A stretch of DNA of 64,000 bases from Priestia filamentosa (GTDB lineage Bacteria > Bacillota > Bacilli > Bacillales > Bacillaceae_H). A program made the position numbers and the translations under genes. The stretch spans positions 558,001 through 622,000 of the forward strand of contig NZ_FXAJ01000002.1 of the NCBI RefSeq assembly GCF_900177535.1, written 5' to 3'. The first letter of the stretch is position 1. The number at the start of each line of letters is the position of its first letter. Shown piece after piece: positions 55,645 to 64,000 of this stretch. The notes beneath the pieces were generated by a model, which was not told where the DNA came from, made no database searches, and was given only the letters and a program-made list of their open reading frames with translations.

Positions 55645-55688
55645 AAAATAGAGAAATTATAAATACACAAAGAATAGGAGGAAACCCA

Positions 55689-57080
55689 ATGAAAGATGTA
55701 ATTGTAATAGGCGGTGGACTGGCAGGTTTGTCTGCTGCCTGGCGCCTTAAACACCATGATATTTTACTTTTAGAATCCGATGATCGTATTGGTGGGCGTG
55801 TACGATCTGAACGTCGAGGAAATTATTGGTTAAATTGGGGGGGGCACCTATATGCTGGACCTGGTTCAGCTACAGATGAATTATTTAACTCTGTAGGAGT
55901 AACTGCAGCACCTGTACCTGGAATTTTAGCTGCCATGTCTTTGAATGGGAAGCTACTTAAAGATGGTCCGGTTGAACTGTATCCATTTAGGGCCCCGATG
56001 TCATGGAAAGCTAGATTTGCTATGATACGTGCCGGTGCTAAAGTGCGTGCAGCTGTGATCAAGTATGGCAAAATGGCCAAAAAACGTCCGGGAGAGGATT
56101 ATAGAGTTCGACAACAACGAATTTTAGAATTTATGGCTGACCGAACGTTTGCCGAATTTACGGGTCAATTACCACCAGATGCAGATGCCATTTTTAGACC
56201 TACAGTTAGCCGTTCGACCGGCAGTCCGGAGACCATGACAGCCGGATCAGGTGTAGGATATTTCCACACGGTATGGAACAAAGATGATGGGTTAGGGAAT
56301 AACATTGTTGGAGGACCCTCAACGCTTACGAACACGATTGCTTCAACATTAGGTGAACGTGTTCAATTAAATGCAAACGTTTTAGAAGTTCTTCAGAAAG
56401 AAGACCGTGTTGTCGTACACTATATGCAAAATGGCGTGAAGCATGTGGTGGAAGCACGTTATGCAGTGCTCGCGACGCCTGCCACCATTACAAAAAAAAT
56501 AGCGAGAAACATTGACCCAGAAATCGCAGACGCTCTTGGTAAGATTAAATATGGTCCACATGTTAGTGCAGCCTTTTTAACCAATGAAACAGGACCACAA
56601 GTTTGGGATGATGTCTATTCTTTTGCGACGCCTAAAAGGTCATTTGACATTATTCTTCATCAATCGAATCTAGTCCGTTCTTGGGAAAATGAGAGGAAAC
56701 CAGGAAGTAGTTTTATGACATTTTCACCTGGAGAAAGCGGGCGTCGGCTCATTGATAAATCGGATGAGGAAATTATTCAATTGAAATTGAAAGATTTAAA
56801 TGAAATATTTCCTGGTTTTAGTGATCATGTAGTGGAGGCCCAAGTCATGAAATTCCCATTCGGATCAGCGTATATTTTCCCAGGCCGTGCAGAACTGCAG
56901 CCCATTTTAACAAAATCTGCGGGTCGATTTTTCTTAGCAGGTGATTATTTAGGTTCCTATTATACGGAAACGGCGATTCAAACCGGGTTCACGGCAGCCC
57001 AAAATATTAATAGCTTACTGGAATTCGGGCTTCATGAATCTCAAAAAGAGAAGGAATTCAAAACGGTAGCTTCTAATTAA
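55689..57080 (+). CDS. Flavin amine oxidase-family oxidoreductase
   Basis: A 463-residue FAD enzyme. VIGGGLAGLSAAWRL, then the acidic strand end and DRIGGRVRSERR form the FAD site; FFLAGDYLGSYYTETAIQTG is the C-terminal FAD motif of MAO/protoporphyrinogen-oxidase-like proteins. The N-terminus lacks a signal peptide. AGGAGGAAA precedes the ATG. Within the cluster it would oxidise an amine or a saturated ring to give an imine and later an aldehyde. The exact substrate is unknown. Confidence 0.8.
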   Translation: MKDVIVIGGGLAGLSAAWRLKHHDILLLESDDRIGGRVRSERRGNYWLNWGGHLYAGPGSATDELFNSVGVTAAPVPGILAAMSLNGKLLKDGPVELYPFRAPMSWKARFAMIRAGAKVRAAVIKYGKMAKKRPGEDYRVRQQRILEFMADRTFAEFTGQLPPDADAIFRPTVSRSTGSPETMTAGSGVGYFHTVWNKDDGLGNNIVGGPSTLTNTIASTLGERVQLNANVLEVLQKEDRVVVHYMQNGVKHVVEARYAVLATPATITKKIARNIDPEIADALGKIKYGPHVSAAFLTNETGPQVWDDVYSFATPKRSFDIILHQSNLVRSWENERKPGSSFMTFSPGESGRRLIDKSDEEIIQLKLKDLNEIFPGFSDHVVEAQVMKFPFGSAYIFPGRAELQPILTKSAGRFFLAGDYLGSYYTETAIQTGFTAAQNINSLLEFGLHESQKEKEFKTVASN

Positions 57081-57348
57081 TGATCATAATTTTGTTGGAG
57101 AATCCGTTAAACTCATTTTGAAATTATACTAAGACTTATACCAATTGAATAGCCCTCATTAAACCCCATCATTTACAAAAAATGATCTCCTTTTATGAGG
57201 GAATTCTCAAAAAATGTAAGGGATAGAAAACGAAAAATGAACCATCTATTTTAAATATAGGTTTACTGTATTTAATTCACATCTTATCTCCAGTTTTGAA
57301 GGATATAATACAGGGCGAAAGTGACAAATAGGCATTCAATCGCGAAAA

Positions 57349-57421
57349 TGCAAACGCTTACTTCACCGAAGATGATGATTCATTTATTCAATCTTCTCAT
57401 TTGGTGAAGTAGGCAAATCAT
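57349..57421. promoter_or_regulatory. cre-like site and inverted repeat before the MFS gene
   Basis: TGCAAACGCTTACT (57349-57362) matches 13 of 14 cre positions. It runs into the inverted arms ACTTCACC (57360-57367) and GGTGAAGT (about 57403-57410), which could form a hairpin. The rest of 57081-57693 holds no gene that I recognise. Confidence 0.5.
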
Positions 57422-57693
57422 TTTAGGAATAGTTTCTACACAAAATAACTCTGCAATTCCTAGATCAACATCTAGATTCATTCAGTTCTATTTTAAAGCG
57501 CTATAGTGTACCATTCGACCCATTCAATATCGTTACTTCAGAAATATATTAGTAAAACTTTTGAAAGTAAATACGTCATACTATTAGGTTTTGAAAAGAT
57601 AGACAGTGTATTTAGATGCATCGTTTTCTATATTTCACTATTAAGAACGGAGGACATGAAATAAAAATTTATTTCAATCACGGGAGGGAAAAT

Positions 57694-59079
57694 ATGAATA
57701 AAGTCCGCACTATGGAAGAAATGCCTTTAAGTAGATTTCATTTCAAAATGTTTGCCTATAGCGGTGGAAGTGCATTCCTTGATGGATATATTATTGGAAT
57801 TATTGCGGTAGCACTTTCTGTCATGCAGCGCCAAATTGATATGTCTTTAACTGTTACTGGTTTGATTGGAATGGCAACTCTTGCGGGGATGTTTGTTGGT
57901 GGAATGCTGGGAGGCTATCTGACAGATCTCATGGGTCGGAAGAAGATATTTATCATTAATATGCTTATCATAGCTATTGTGTCAACCCTTCAATTTTTTA
58001 CTAACGATCCTATGCAGTTGGTCATTTTACGGTTTATTTTAGGTGTCATGATAGGGGCAGATTTCCCCATTGCAGGAGCTTTAATGACGGAATTTTCGCC
58101 ACAAAAGAATCGTGGCTCCTTACTTGGCGGACTTAATGGACTCTGGTATGTCGGCTACGCCAGTTCCTACTTGGTTGGTTACTTTATGTTAGTTTTCGGT
58201 GATACAAGTTGGAGATGGATGCTTTTAAGCAGTGCGGTTCCAGCCGTAATTATGTTCTTTGCGCGTTTAAGAATGCCAGAATCTCCTCGCTGGCTAGCTA
58301 ACAAAGGAAGAGAAGAAGAAGCAAACGCGATTGTTCACAAAATATACGGGAAGAATGTGGTGATGTCGAAAGAACCAGAGATCAAGGTGAAAACAACCTT
58401 TCTTGATATCTTTCGAAATGGAAATGGAAAATGGACTATGTTTGTAGCTGTCTTTTGGTCGCTTCAAGTCGTACCGACTTTTGCTATAGGCACCTATATC
58501 CCTGAGATCCTTGGTCAGTTTGGTTTTGCCAATGGCACAAAAGAATACTTAGGATCCGCGATCATTAATATCGTCTATCTTGTTGGCTTGTTTCCTTTTC
58601 TTTATTTGGTTGAACGATACGGGAGAAGACCAACGCTTATTTGGCCATTTTTAATATGTTCGCTCTCTTTAATTACATTGGGATTAGGGTCAGCCTCTGG
58701 AGCGAATATGTCATTCATTTGGATCGTCGTTCTCTTTATCATTTATGGAACGCTTAATACGGGAATGGGAATACATCAGTGGATTTATCCAAACGAACTT
58801 TTCCCAACGCATATTCGAGGAACGGCCATGGGCTTTTCTACAGGGATAACTCGTATTACTTCTGCCATTGGCACACTTTTCTTTCCTGCGTTTTTAGCAA
58901 ATTATGGAGTATCAGCTACGTTTTATGCTTGTGGTGCAATGTATTTCATAGGATTTTTAGTTGCTCTATTCATGGCTCCAGAAACAAAGAATATGAGCTT
59001 ATCGCAAGCTAGTTCCATGAATAAAAGTAGTGGTGATCCGCAGAATAAGAGCTTTATACAGAAGAAAACGATGAATTAG
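57694..59079 (+). CDS. MFS transporter (metabolite:H+ symporter / sugar-porter type)
   Basis: A 461-residue 12-helix carrier. GGYLTDLMGRKKIF is the loop 2-3 motif, RMPESPRWLANKGREEEA and VERYGRRPTLI the mid-protein motifs, PNELFPTHIRGTAMG and PETKNMSL the C-terminal ones. The ATG at 57694 follows GGGAGGG; the frame is open further upstream without a site. It probably imports the substrate of the ALDH/DapA/amine-oxidase cluster. Confidence 0.85.
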   Translation: MNKVRTMEEMPLSRFHFKMFAYSGGSAFLDGYIIGIIAVALSVMQRQIDMSLTVTGLIGMATLAGMFVGGMLGGYLTDLMGRKKIFIINMLIIAIVSTLQFFTNDPMQLVILRFILGVMIGADFPIAGALMTEFSPQKNRGSLLGGLNGLWYVGYASSYLVGYFMLVFGDTSWRWMLLSSAVPAVIMFFARLRMPESPRWLANKGREEEANAIVHKIYGKNVVMSKEPEIKVKTTFLDIFRNGNGKWTMFVAVFWSLQVVPTFAIGTYIPEILGQFGFANGTKEYLGSAIINIVYLVGLFPFLYLVERYGRRPTLIWPFLICSLSLITLGLGSASGANMSFIWIVVLFIIYGTLNTGMGIHQWIYPNELFPTHIRGTAMGFSTGITRITSAIGTLFFPAFLANYGVSATFYACGAMYFIGFLVALFMAPETKNMSLSQASSMNKSSGDPQNKSFIQKKTMN

Positions 59080-59327
59080 AAAGCAAGAACTTTTGAGAAA
59101 CAGCAAAAACAAGATTTAGAGAAAAGGATTCGTTTGTAAGGAAAAGGGTGAATAGAAGGGGAAAAGGGCAGGCACCACTGATGTATTGAATTTCTAGAGA
59201 GGGTGTGACCCAGACAGTAGCGAAATGACTGATTGGTGTCATTCCCTTTATGTAAAAAACTTAACATCTAACATTCTATCTATTTCTTACATAATAGGAT
59301 TTAGCACAAGAAGTTCTCTCCTATTAT

Positions 59328-59572
59328 ATGCAATTTTCCAAACAAGATAAAGTAATGCTAAATGGGGAAAAAGGAAGAGAAAAACAAATCGGCACGAAAA
59401 CCCTTACCGGGGAGAAGAGATCGAGGAACCATTTATATATAGGTGGCTCTATCTATACAGGAGTTCTAGGTTTGAAATTGAAAAGCTTGTTAAATATGGT
59501 GCCAAGGTGTCCGTTCCCACTACAAAAATGTAATAGACAAGGTTTTTAAGAGGCTTTTACTACACAAATAGC
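59328..59572 (+). pseudogene. Decayed N-terminal part of an aconitase X gene
   Basis: The first frame reads MQFSKQDKVMLNGEKGREKQ and GGSIYTGVLGLK, resembling the aconitase X N-terminus (DxxMLxGExG). A second frame from 59471 reads FEIEKLVKYGAKVSVPTT, the family's conserved VPTT segment, and a third, after the A run at about 59522, continues KNVIDKVF. At least two frameshifts are needed. Aconitase X enzymes include cis-3-hydroxy-L-proline dehydratase and phosphomevalonate dehydratase. The large C-terminal part is missing. The spacer 59080-59327 shows no gene. Confidence 0.55.
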
Positions 59573-59631
59573 CAATAGTTTCTAACTCTTTCATCAGAGA
59601 TACAAAATCATTAATGAGGAGGAGTCTGTAG

Positions 59632-60579
59632 ATGGGATCACAAAGCAAACAAAAAGTTGGGATCTATTTTTTAATGTTACTTGTTCCTTTATTTTGGGGA
59701 GGTGCATTTGGCGCCGCTAAACATGTGATTACCGAAATTACACCTATTACAGCAGCAACTTTACAATTTGGGCCTGCGGGTTTGATTTTATTACTAATAG
59801 TAACTATAAGATCTCAATGGAAGATAGAGGTTTTAAAAAAACAATGGTTCGGCTTATTAATGATGGCTCTTACTGGTATTTTGGGATATAACGCTTTTTT
59901 CTTTGTCGCTCTAGGCTACACTTCTGCTATAAACGGATCATTGATTATGGCAACTACACCCGTTTTTGTAACATTTGGAGCCGTATTATTTTTAAATGAA
60001 ACTTGGAATGGGCGTCTAGGGTTTGGACTATTATTATCTCTTATTGGTGTTTTTCTTGTCATAATCAAAGGATCATTAGAGACGTTGGTTTCACTAACGT
60101 TTAACGCAGGAGATCTTTTGTTTGTCGCAGGCTTGATATGTTGGGTGATTCACGGTCTAATTGGAAAAGTTGTTATGAAAGAATCTTCCCCTCTTTTTAC
60201 TACAACAATTACGATGCTGTTGGGTTCATTTTTTTTTGCAATTTGGTCTCTTTTCGAAGGGGGATGGGGAAAGGTTCCTAACATGTCTGAGCAATCCTGG
60301 ATTGAGATGCTGTTCTTGATTGTGTGTTCATCCGTCGTTGCCTTTCTCCTTTGGAATAAAGGTATTCATCAAATCGGAGCTAGTAAGTCAAGTTTGTATA
60401 TGAACCTAGTGCCTATCAATGCAACATGGATTGCCTTGCTCTTTTATGGTGCAGTGATTACTTGGCAACAAATAGTCGGCATGTCAATGGTTATTATCGG
60501 CGTTTATGTTGCAACCATAAGCCATAAGATTAGTTTCATTCATGTAAAAAAGAAAAGAGTGAATAACACAATTACTTAG
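59632..60579 (+). CDS. EamA/DMT-family permease, first
   Basis: A 315-residue protein with ten predicted helices in two EamA repeats (about 10-142 and 158-300). LFWGGAFGAAKHVI and the second-repeat SKSSLYMNLVPINATWIALL are typical. GAGGAGG precedes the ATG. It likely exports amino acids or related metabolites. Monocistronic. Confidence 0.87.
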   Translation: MGSQSKQKVGIYFLMLLVPLFWGGAFGAAKHVITEITPITAATLQFGPAGLILLLIVTIRSQWKIEVLKKQWFGLLMMALTGILGYNAFFFVALGYTSAINGSLIMATTPVFVTFGAVLFLNETWNGRLGFGLLLSLIGVFLVIIKGSLETLVSLTFNAGDLLFVAGLICWVIHGLIGKVVMKESSPLFTTTITMLLGSFFFAIWSLFEGGWGKVPNMSEQSWIEMLFLIVCSSVVAFLLWNKGIHQIGASKSSLYMNLVPINATWIALLFYGAVITWQQIVGMSMVIIGVYVATISHKISFIHVKKKRVNNTIT

Positions 60580-60876
60580 TAGAATATTCTCCACATAGCA
60601 TAGGTTCTCGTATATTGGATTTTGTTTAGTGTGATTGAAGAAACCTCCCATCAATGCTTCTTTACACCACAGCACGTGCATCTGTAACTGTTTTTAAGAC
60701 GCCTTTTTAAAGAATCTCTAATGAAATGCTAGGTTCTGCATTCATAATTATTTTATTAGCTTGGATACATGCAGTCCTTATAACAACATATACCTCTTAA
60801 GTAGCTTTATTATTCAACGCGATATCAATATATTAATATGAGAAGTTAGTGTACAACCGAATCTGAGGTGAATGAT
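60580..60876. other. Intergenic region with a possible minus-strand relic
   Basis: Reading the minus strand at 60610-60720 gives KTVTDARAVV and KEALMGGFFNHTKQNP in two frames. They may be pieces of a lost gene, but no family is recognised. No other feature was seen. Confidence 0.25.
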
Positions 60877-61797
60877 ATGGAAAAACTGTCGAATTTAAGA
60901 GTTTACATCATTACAATAGCTGGTGCAACATGTTGGGGACTTATTGGTTTATTTATTGCTCCATTGTATGCTCGGGGCTTCACAGCCTGGGACGTAGTTG
61001 CCATTCGAGGTATTTTTACGTTTGTTATCCTATTTCTGCTTATGGTTGTATTTTATCGGGATCAGTTACGTACAAGGTTAATAGATCATGTTTTTTTCGC
61101 TGGAGCGGGAATCTTTAGTATTGCCTTATTTAACTTTTTTTACTTTGAAGTTTTTTCTCAATCGAGTTTATCCCTTGCGGTAACACTCTTATATACAGGT
61201 CCATTGTTTGTAACAATTTTATCTCGCCTCTTTTTTAAAGAGCCCTTGACCATTCGTAAAGGCTGGGCACTTGTTCTTGCTGTCACAGGTTGTGCGTTTG
61301 TCGTAGGTCTACTGCCATTTGGCCAAGGAAGTATACCTATGAAGACATTGGTGATGGGGATTCTATCTGGATTTTGTTATGCTTTGTATAGCATTTTCAG
61401 TAAACCTATCACAAAGCGGTATTCTGCATTGACAATTACCACATATACATTTTTTTATACAAGTATTTTTATGTTACTGACAAGTGACATAATAAGAAAG
61501 ACTGATCAATTTCAATCTGCAGATGTTTGGGTGGCAGCACTGTTGTTAGCATTAGTAGCAACGGTTGCAGGCTTTGCATTTTACACTTCAGGATTAAAGC
61601 ATTTAGAAGCTAGCAAGGCTTCCATTTTAGCAACGATAGAGCCCATCATAGCCGTATTAACTGGAGTCCTTTTTCTTGGGGAACAGTTGGGGGGATGGCA
61701 GGTGCTAGGGATCGCATTGGTTTTGTATTCAGCAATTCTTGTTACACAAGGTCGATCTAAGGCTAAGAAAGCTATTGATATAAGCCATCCTAACTAA
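60877..61797 (+). CDS. EamA/DMT-family permease, second
   Basis: A 306-residue ten-helix permease. AGATCWGLIGLFIAPLYARG starts the first repeat and SKASILATIEPIIAVLTGVLFLGE closes the second. The ATG at 60877 is 6 bases after GAGGTG. It shares the family, but little sequence, with its neighbour at 59632. It probably exports a metabolite. Confidence 0.87.
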   Translation: MEKLSNLRVYIITIAGATCWGLIGLFIAPLYARGFTAWDVVAIRGIFTFVILFLLMVVFYRDQLRTRLIDHVFFAGAGIFSIALFNFFYFEVFSQSSLSLAVTLLYTGPLFVTILSRLFFKEPLTIRKGWALVLAVTGCAFVVGLLPFGQGSIPMKTLVMGILSGFCYALYSIFSKPITKRYSALTITTYTFFYTSIFMLLTSDIIRKTDQFQSADVWVAALLLALVATVAGFAFYTSGLKHLEASKASILATIEPIIAVLTGVLFLGEQLGGWQVLGIALVLYSAILVTQGRSKAKKAIDISHPN

Positions 61798-62129
61798 AAA
61801 GATTAAGCAAATTGCGCTAAATGAATAGCGGCTTTATGATACCTTTTTAATTCTATTGGAGAGACAGGTATCCCCAAAATCGTTAGATTATCATAGCCTC
61901 ATTAAAAACCCAGATTATTTCGGTATTCTTAATGATAGTGGAGAGAATTTTGGAAATTCTTTGTCCCGGCTATCTTAACCTCTAAAAATAGATTGACCTT
62001 ATAAAAGGGCGCCATTCAAAAGGCTCCCTTTTTGTATTGGGTCATTCTCTTAAATATGAGATATAATAGACTCAAGGTGGATCAAATTTAACGGATAATC
62101 TACAAATTGAAGGTGAAAAGGGGATTTAA
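61798..62129. other. Intergenic region with terminator
   Basis: AAAAGGG-C-GCC (62003-62012) and GGC-T-CCCTTTTT (62022-62033) form a terminator-like hairpin. Nothing else is recognised. The Shine-Dalgarno of the next gene is AAGGGG. Confidence 0.55.
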
Positions 62130-62999
62130 ATGAGTTTAGATAATCCAAAAACAACAATTAATAAAATCGTTGATATTAAAGATTCTTTACCAAAAAAACA
62201 AAGACAACTATGCGATTATATTCTAAAAAATACTCAGTCAATAGGGCTCATAACAGTTAAAGAGCTTGCCACTAATGCTGAAGTTGGAATTTCAACTGTG
62301 ATGCGTACGATAAGTTCCTTAGGATATGAGAATTTTAATGACTTCCGCAAAGATATCTATGATGAATCGTTTCCTTCCAACTCAAGATGGGCATTGAAGA
62401 AGTCCATTACAGAAATTCCAAAAGAAGAGGGGCGAGCTCCAACTGTAATCCAAGTTTGGAAAGAATCCGTTAATTTATTAAACAAATCATTAGACGCGGA
62501 TTTAATGGAAAACTTTGAAATAGCAATTAATTTCATCGAAAAATCAAGTCATATCAATATTTTGGGATCTCGACCTTACAAAGCCACTGCCCTATATTTT
62601 GAACAGTTGCTTGGAGAATTCTATTCTAAAATAAGACAATTAAGCCACGATACAGAAGTAGTTTATGATAGGATTTTACAATTTGAAAAAGAGGAAGTGT
62701 TAGTGGTTTTTGCATTTGAACCATACACTAATCGAATTATTGAGGCAGTTAAGCTTGCTTATGAACTAGGAAATAAAATTATATTAATAACAGACTATAT
62801 CTCATGCCCAGTTATTTCATATGCGTCCGTAACACTGAAAGTAGAAATTAATAAAGAACAATTTTCAATCGTCCCTATTATCGCGTTGATAGAGGCATTG
62901 GTCATTGAGATTGGTAAACGGTCATCAGAAGAATCAATTAAAAGGTTGAAAAGACTTGAAAAAACACTGATAGAAAAGGATGTAATCTTTTCTTATTAA
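62130..62999 (+). CDS. RpiR/MurR-family regulator with SIS domain
   Basis: A 289-residue regulator. The N-terminal HTH_6 (about 5-80; ITVKELATNAEVGISTVMRTISSLGYENFNDFR in two parts) is followed by a SIS phosphosugar-binding domain (about 125-250; INILGSRPYKATA). The gene stands alone after the permeases, so its target is unclear. It may act on a sugar-phosphate or amino-sugar pathway elsewhere. Confidence 0.87.
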   Translation: MSLDNPKTTINKIVDIKDSLPKKQRQLCDYILKNTQSIGLITVKELATNAEVGISTVMRTISSLGYENFNDFRKDIYDESFPSNSRWALKKSITEIPKEEGRAPTVIQVWKESVNLLNKSLDADLMENFEIAINFIEKSSHINILGSRPYKATALYFEQLLGEFYSKIRQLSHDTEVVYDRILQFEKEEVLVVFAFEPYTNRIIEAVKLAYELGNKIILITDYISCPVISYASVTLKVEINKEQFSIVPIIALIEALVIEIGKRSSEESIKRLKRLEKTLIEKDVIFSY

Positions 63000-63033
63000 A
63001 TTCAAAAAGAGTTATCAAAGGGTGACTTCCTTT

Positions 63034-63148
63034 GAATTTAAAACAAAGCCAGGTGATATTTATGACTTTAATGTCGATTGAGGTGGAGATCCATATTTTG
63101 CACTGTTATGGGAAAAAGCGAAGATGGTACAACCTGTGTTCGGGGATG
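63034..63148 (+). pseudogene. Possible gene remnant with an in-frame TGA
   Basis: From 63034 the frame reads EFKTKPGDIYDFNVD, TGA at 63079, then GGDPYFALLWEKAKMVQPVF. A TGG-to-TGA change would restore a continuous peptide. There is no start signal and I do not recognise the family. Confidence 0.25.
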
Positions 63149-63150
63149 GA

Positions 63151-63182
63151 AGAAGCCTTAAATTCATAATTTAAGGCTTCTT
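63151..63182. terminator. Terminator hairpin
   Basis: GAAGCCTTAAATT, CAT, AATTTAAGGCTTC: a perfect 13-bp stem followed by TTATTACTATT. Confidence 0.75.
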
Positions 63183-63217
63183 ATTACTATTAAGGAATAA
63201 CACCATATACTCTTCAT

Positions 63218-63469
63218 TTATATATGTATTAATTTTAAATCTCTTTTTTCTTGAGAAAAACTCTTAAGCCCGAGTGATAAATAGAGGTTTTTAGCAGCAA
63301 TATTAGTCGTAACCACCCTTAAGTAAACCTGTTCCATCTCTTCTAAGAATTTTGCTTTTTCAATACAAGTTGCTATGAGTTTCCTTCTAATACCCGTCTT
63401 TCTCATGAATGGAAAGACATACATAGCTACAATATTAGCACGATGTCTTAACTTAAGACGAAGTTCTCT
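63218..63469 (-). pseudogene. C-terminal fragment of a GNAT acetyltransferase
   Basis: The minus-strand frame reads LRHRANIVAMYVFPFMRKTG, then IRRKLIATCIEKAK and VTTNIAAKNLYLSLGLKSF. These are the second half of a GNAT domain (motif A strand, acetyl-CoA loop, AxxLYxxLGF). The frame closes at a stop near 63485, so the N-terminal half is missing. The loop is also altered (RKTGIRRK for RGxGIGRK). Translation could start at the ATG at 63424, but the protein would not be functional as a GNAT. Confidence 0.65.
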
Positions 63470-63632
63470 TTTTAAAATTACAACTCATTCTTTTGAATGA
63501 GAGAATGCTCCAAATGTAAATGTATCTAGAAAAGAGAGCTGATCTTTAAATTATCCATGGATGAGTCTTTTTCTTCTTCGTAAATAGATCAGAATGATTA
63601 TTCGCAATATTCGAACTTTTAGATCTGATACA

Positions 63633-63678
63633 CTCCCGACATATTCAAAATATACAGTTGTTATAGAAAGTGTCGGAG
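63633..63678 (+). promoter_or_regulatory. Hairpin that could mask the ribosome binding site of the next gene
   Basis: CTCCCGACA (63633-63641) pairs with TGTCGGAG (63671-63678) with one bulged C. The second arm contains the GGAG of the Shine-Dalgarno for the gene at 63687. Confidence 0.4.
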
Positions 63679-63686
63679 GTATAAAA

Positions 63687-64000
63687 ATGAACAAATATTT
63701 TTCTAAAGCTATTATGGCTTTCTTTACTATAGTAATCGCTACTATAATAATCGCTTTTATTGTAAGTTCCTCATTTAGAGGAGATACAACTGAAACAACT
63801 GAATCTACAAGTAAAACAGAAGGAGTTGTTACAAAATTATTAACAGATGAAATCGAAAACCAAGAAGAAGTAGAACAAGCGTATGTAGAGGAATTAGAAA
63901 GTGGGAAGTACACGGAGGATAATATGTTGGTCATACAAGATCCTTATGGTAATTCACCATTAACAGCACTTGTATTATTCAAGACAGAAGAACCTTCAAA
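63687..64000 (+). CDS. Arylsulfotransferase-like (ASST) protein, 5' part (runs off window)
   Basis: The first 104 codons of a longer gene. A signal anchor (residues about 7-28; FFTIVIATIIIAFIVSSSF) is followed by a Thr/Glu-rich linker and DPYGNSPLTALVLFKTEEPS, which resembles the N-terminal beta-domain of Bacillus aryl-sulfate sulfotransferases. GGAGGT lies 6 bases before the ATG at 63687. The frame on the opposite strand has no such signals. The catalytic propeller lies beyond the window, so the family call is provisional. Confidence 0.6.
   Translation, partial: MNKYFSKAIMAFFTIVIATIIIAFIVSSSFRGDTTETTESTSKTEGVVTKLLTDEIENQEEVEQAYVEELESGKYTEDNMLVIQDPYGNSPLTALVLFKTEEPS

Noticed and set aside
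59080-59327. Possible mobile element: GCAGGCACCACT and TGATTGGTGTC inverted-like segments
   Set aside because: The pairing is poor and there is no transposase or target-site duplication. It only vaguely recalls other Bacillus intergenic repeats.
63551-63934. 127-codon open frame on the minus strand near the window end
   Set aside because: It lies opposite a plus-strand frame with a GGAGGT site, a signal anchor and an ASST-like segment. The minus-strand product is low-complexity and has no ribosome binding site.

Overview
The window looks like a chromosome segment of a low-GC Gram-positive spore-former of the Bacillaceae (Bacillus sensu lato). This rests on strong AGGAGG-type ribosome binding sites, frequent TTG/GTG starts, hairpin-plus-T terminators, matches to Bacillus-type cre, Zur and TnrA/GlnR boxes, and Bacillus gene sets such as paiAB, ureABC without accessory genes, cutC, YxcD (DUF2653), DUF1272 and tatA-tatC. 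No rRNA, tRNA, CRISPR array, phage or transposase gene was seen. It is a catabolic and accessory region, with several independent degradation clusters, each with its own regulator and transporter.

Layout. 1-2.9 kb: the 3' end of a HisD-family dehydrogenase, a consensus cre site, a permease remnant, then an SDR and a 3-hydroxyacyl-CoA-dehydrogenase-like enzyme, a small oxidative operon of unknown substrate. 3-7.1 kb: a DUF1272 zinc protein without a normal start, then TetR divergent from a YhgE/Pip-like membrane protein and an FAD aromatic hydroxylase. 7.7-14.3 kb: DUF1801, CutC, MarR-PaiA-PaiB, DUF554/LysR, and a secreted/membrane protein with YxcD. 14.5-19.5 kb: a five-gene NikABCDE/Cnt-type ABC importer behind two tandem Zur-like boxes. 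19.6-22.4 kb: MerR, a second DUF554 protein and a DUF2383 ferritin-like protein. 22.7-25.1 kb: ureABC with a TnrA/GlnR-like box.

25.3-33.1 kb is a Weimberg-type sugar-acid pathway: GntP-family permease, YjhG/YagF-type xylonate dehydratase, FAH-family 2-keto-3-deoxy-acid dehydratase and alpha-ketoglutarate semialdehyde dehydrogenase, with an IclR regulator. A 17-bp palindrome recurs three times in this cluster, once near each transcription unit. 33.5-35.2 kb: two tandem methyltransferases and a 34-residue membrane peptide. 35.3-44.1 kb is a 3-hydroxybenzoate/gentisate cluster: two AAHS-type MFS carriers and IclR on the minus strand, opposite a YciI-like protein, fumarylpyruvate hydrolase, a DinB-fold protein in the maleylpyruvate isomerase position, gentisate dioxygenase and 3-hydroxybenzoate 6-hydroxylase. 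The DinB protein may be a bacillithiol-dependent isomerase.

44.6-51.8 kb is an envelope redox region: PepSY membrane protein, FixH-like lipoprotein, TatC/TatA, an acidic lipoprotein, and a gluconate-2-dehydrogenase-like complex (Tat-signal small subunit, GMC flavoprotein, cytochrome c). The flavoprotein gene carries a one-base frameshift in a 7-A run. 53-59.1 kb: aldehyde dehydrogenase, DapA-family lyase/aldolase, flavin amine oxidase and MFS carrier, followed by a decayed aconitase X gene. 59.6-64 kb: two EamA permeases, an RpiR regulator, a GNAT remnant and the start of an arylsulfotransferase-like gene running off the window.

A family of intergenic repeats ending in a GCCCAAA-type terminator hairpin occurs at about 13.2, 14.4, 19.8 and 21.7 kb, with a degenerate relative at 52.4 kb.
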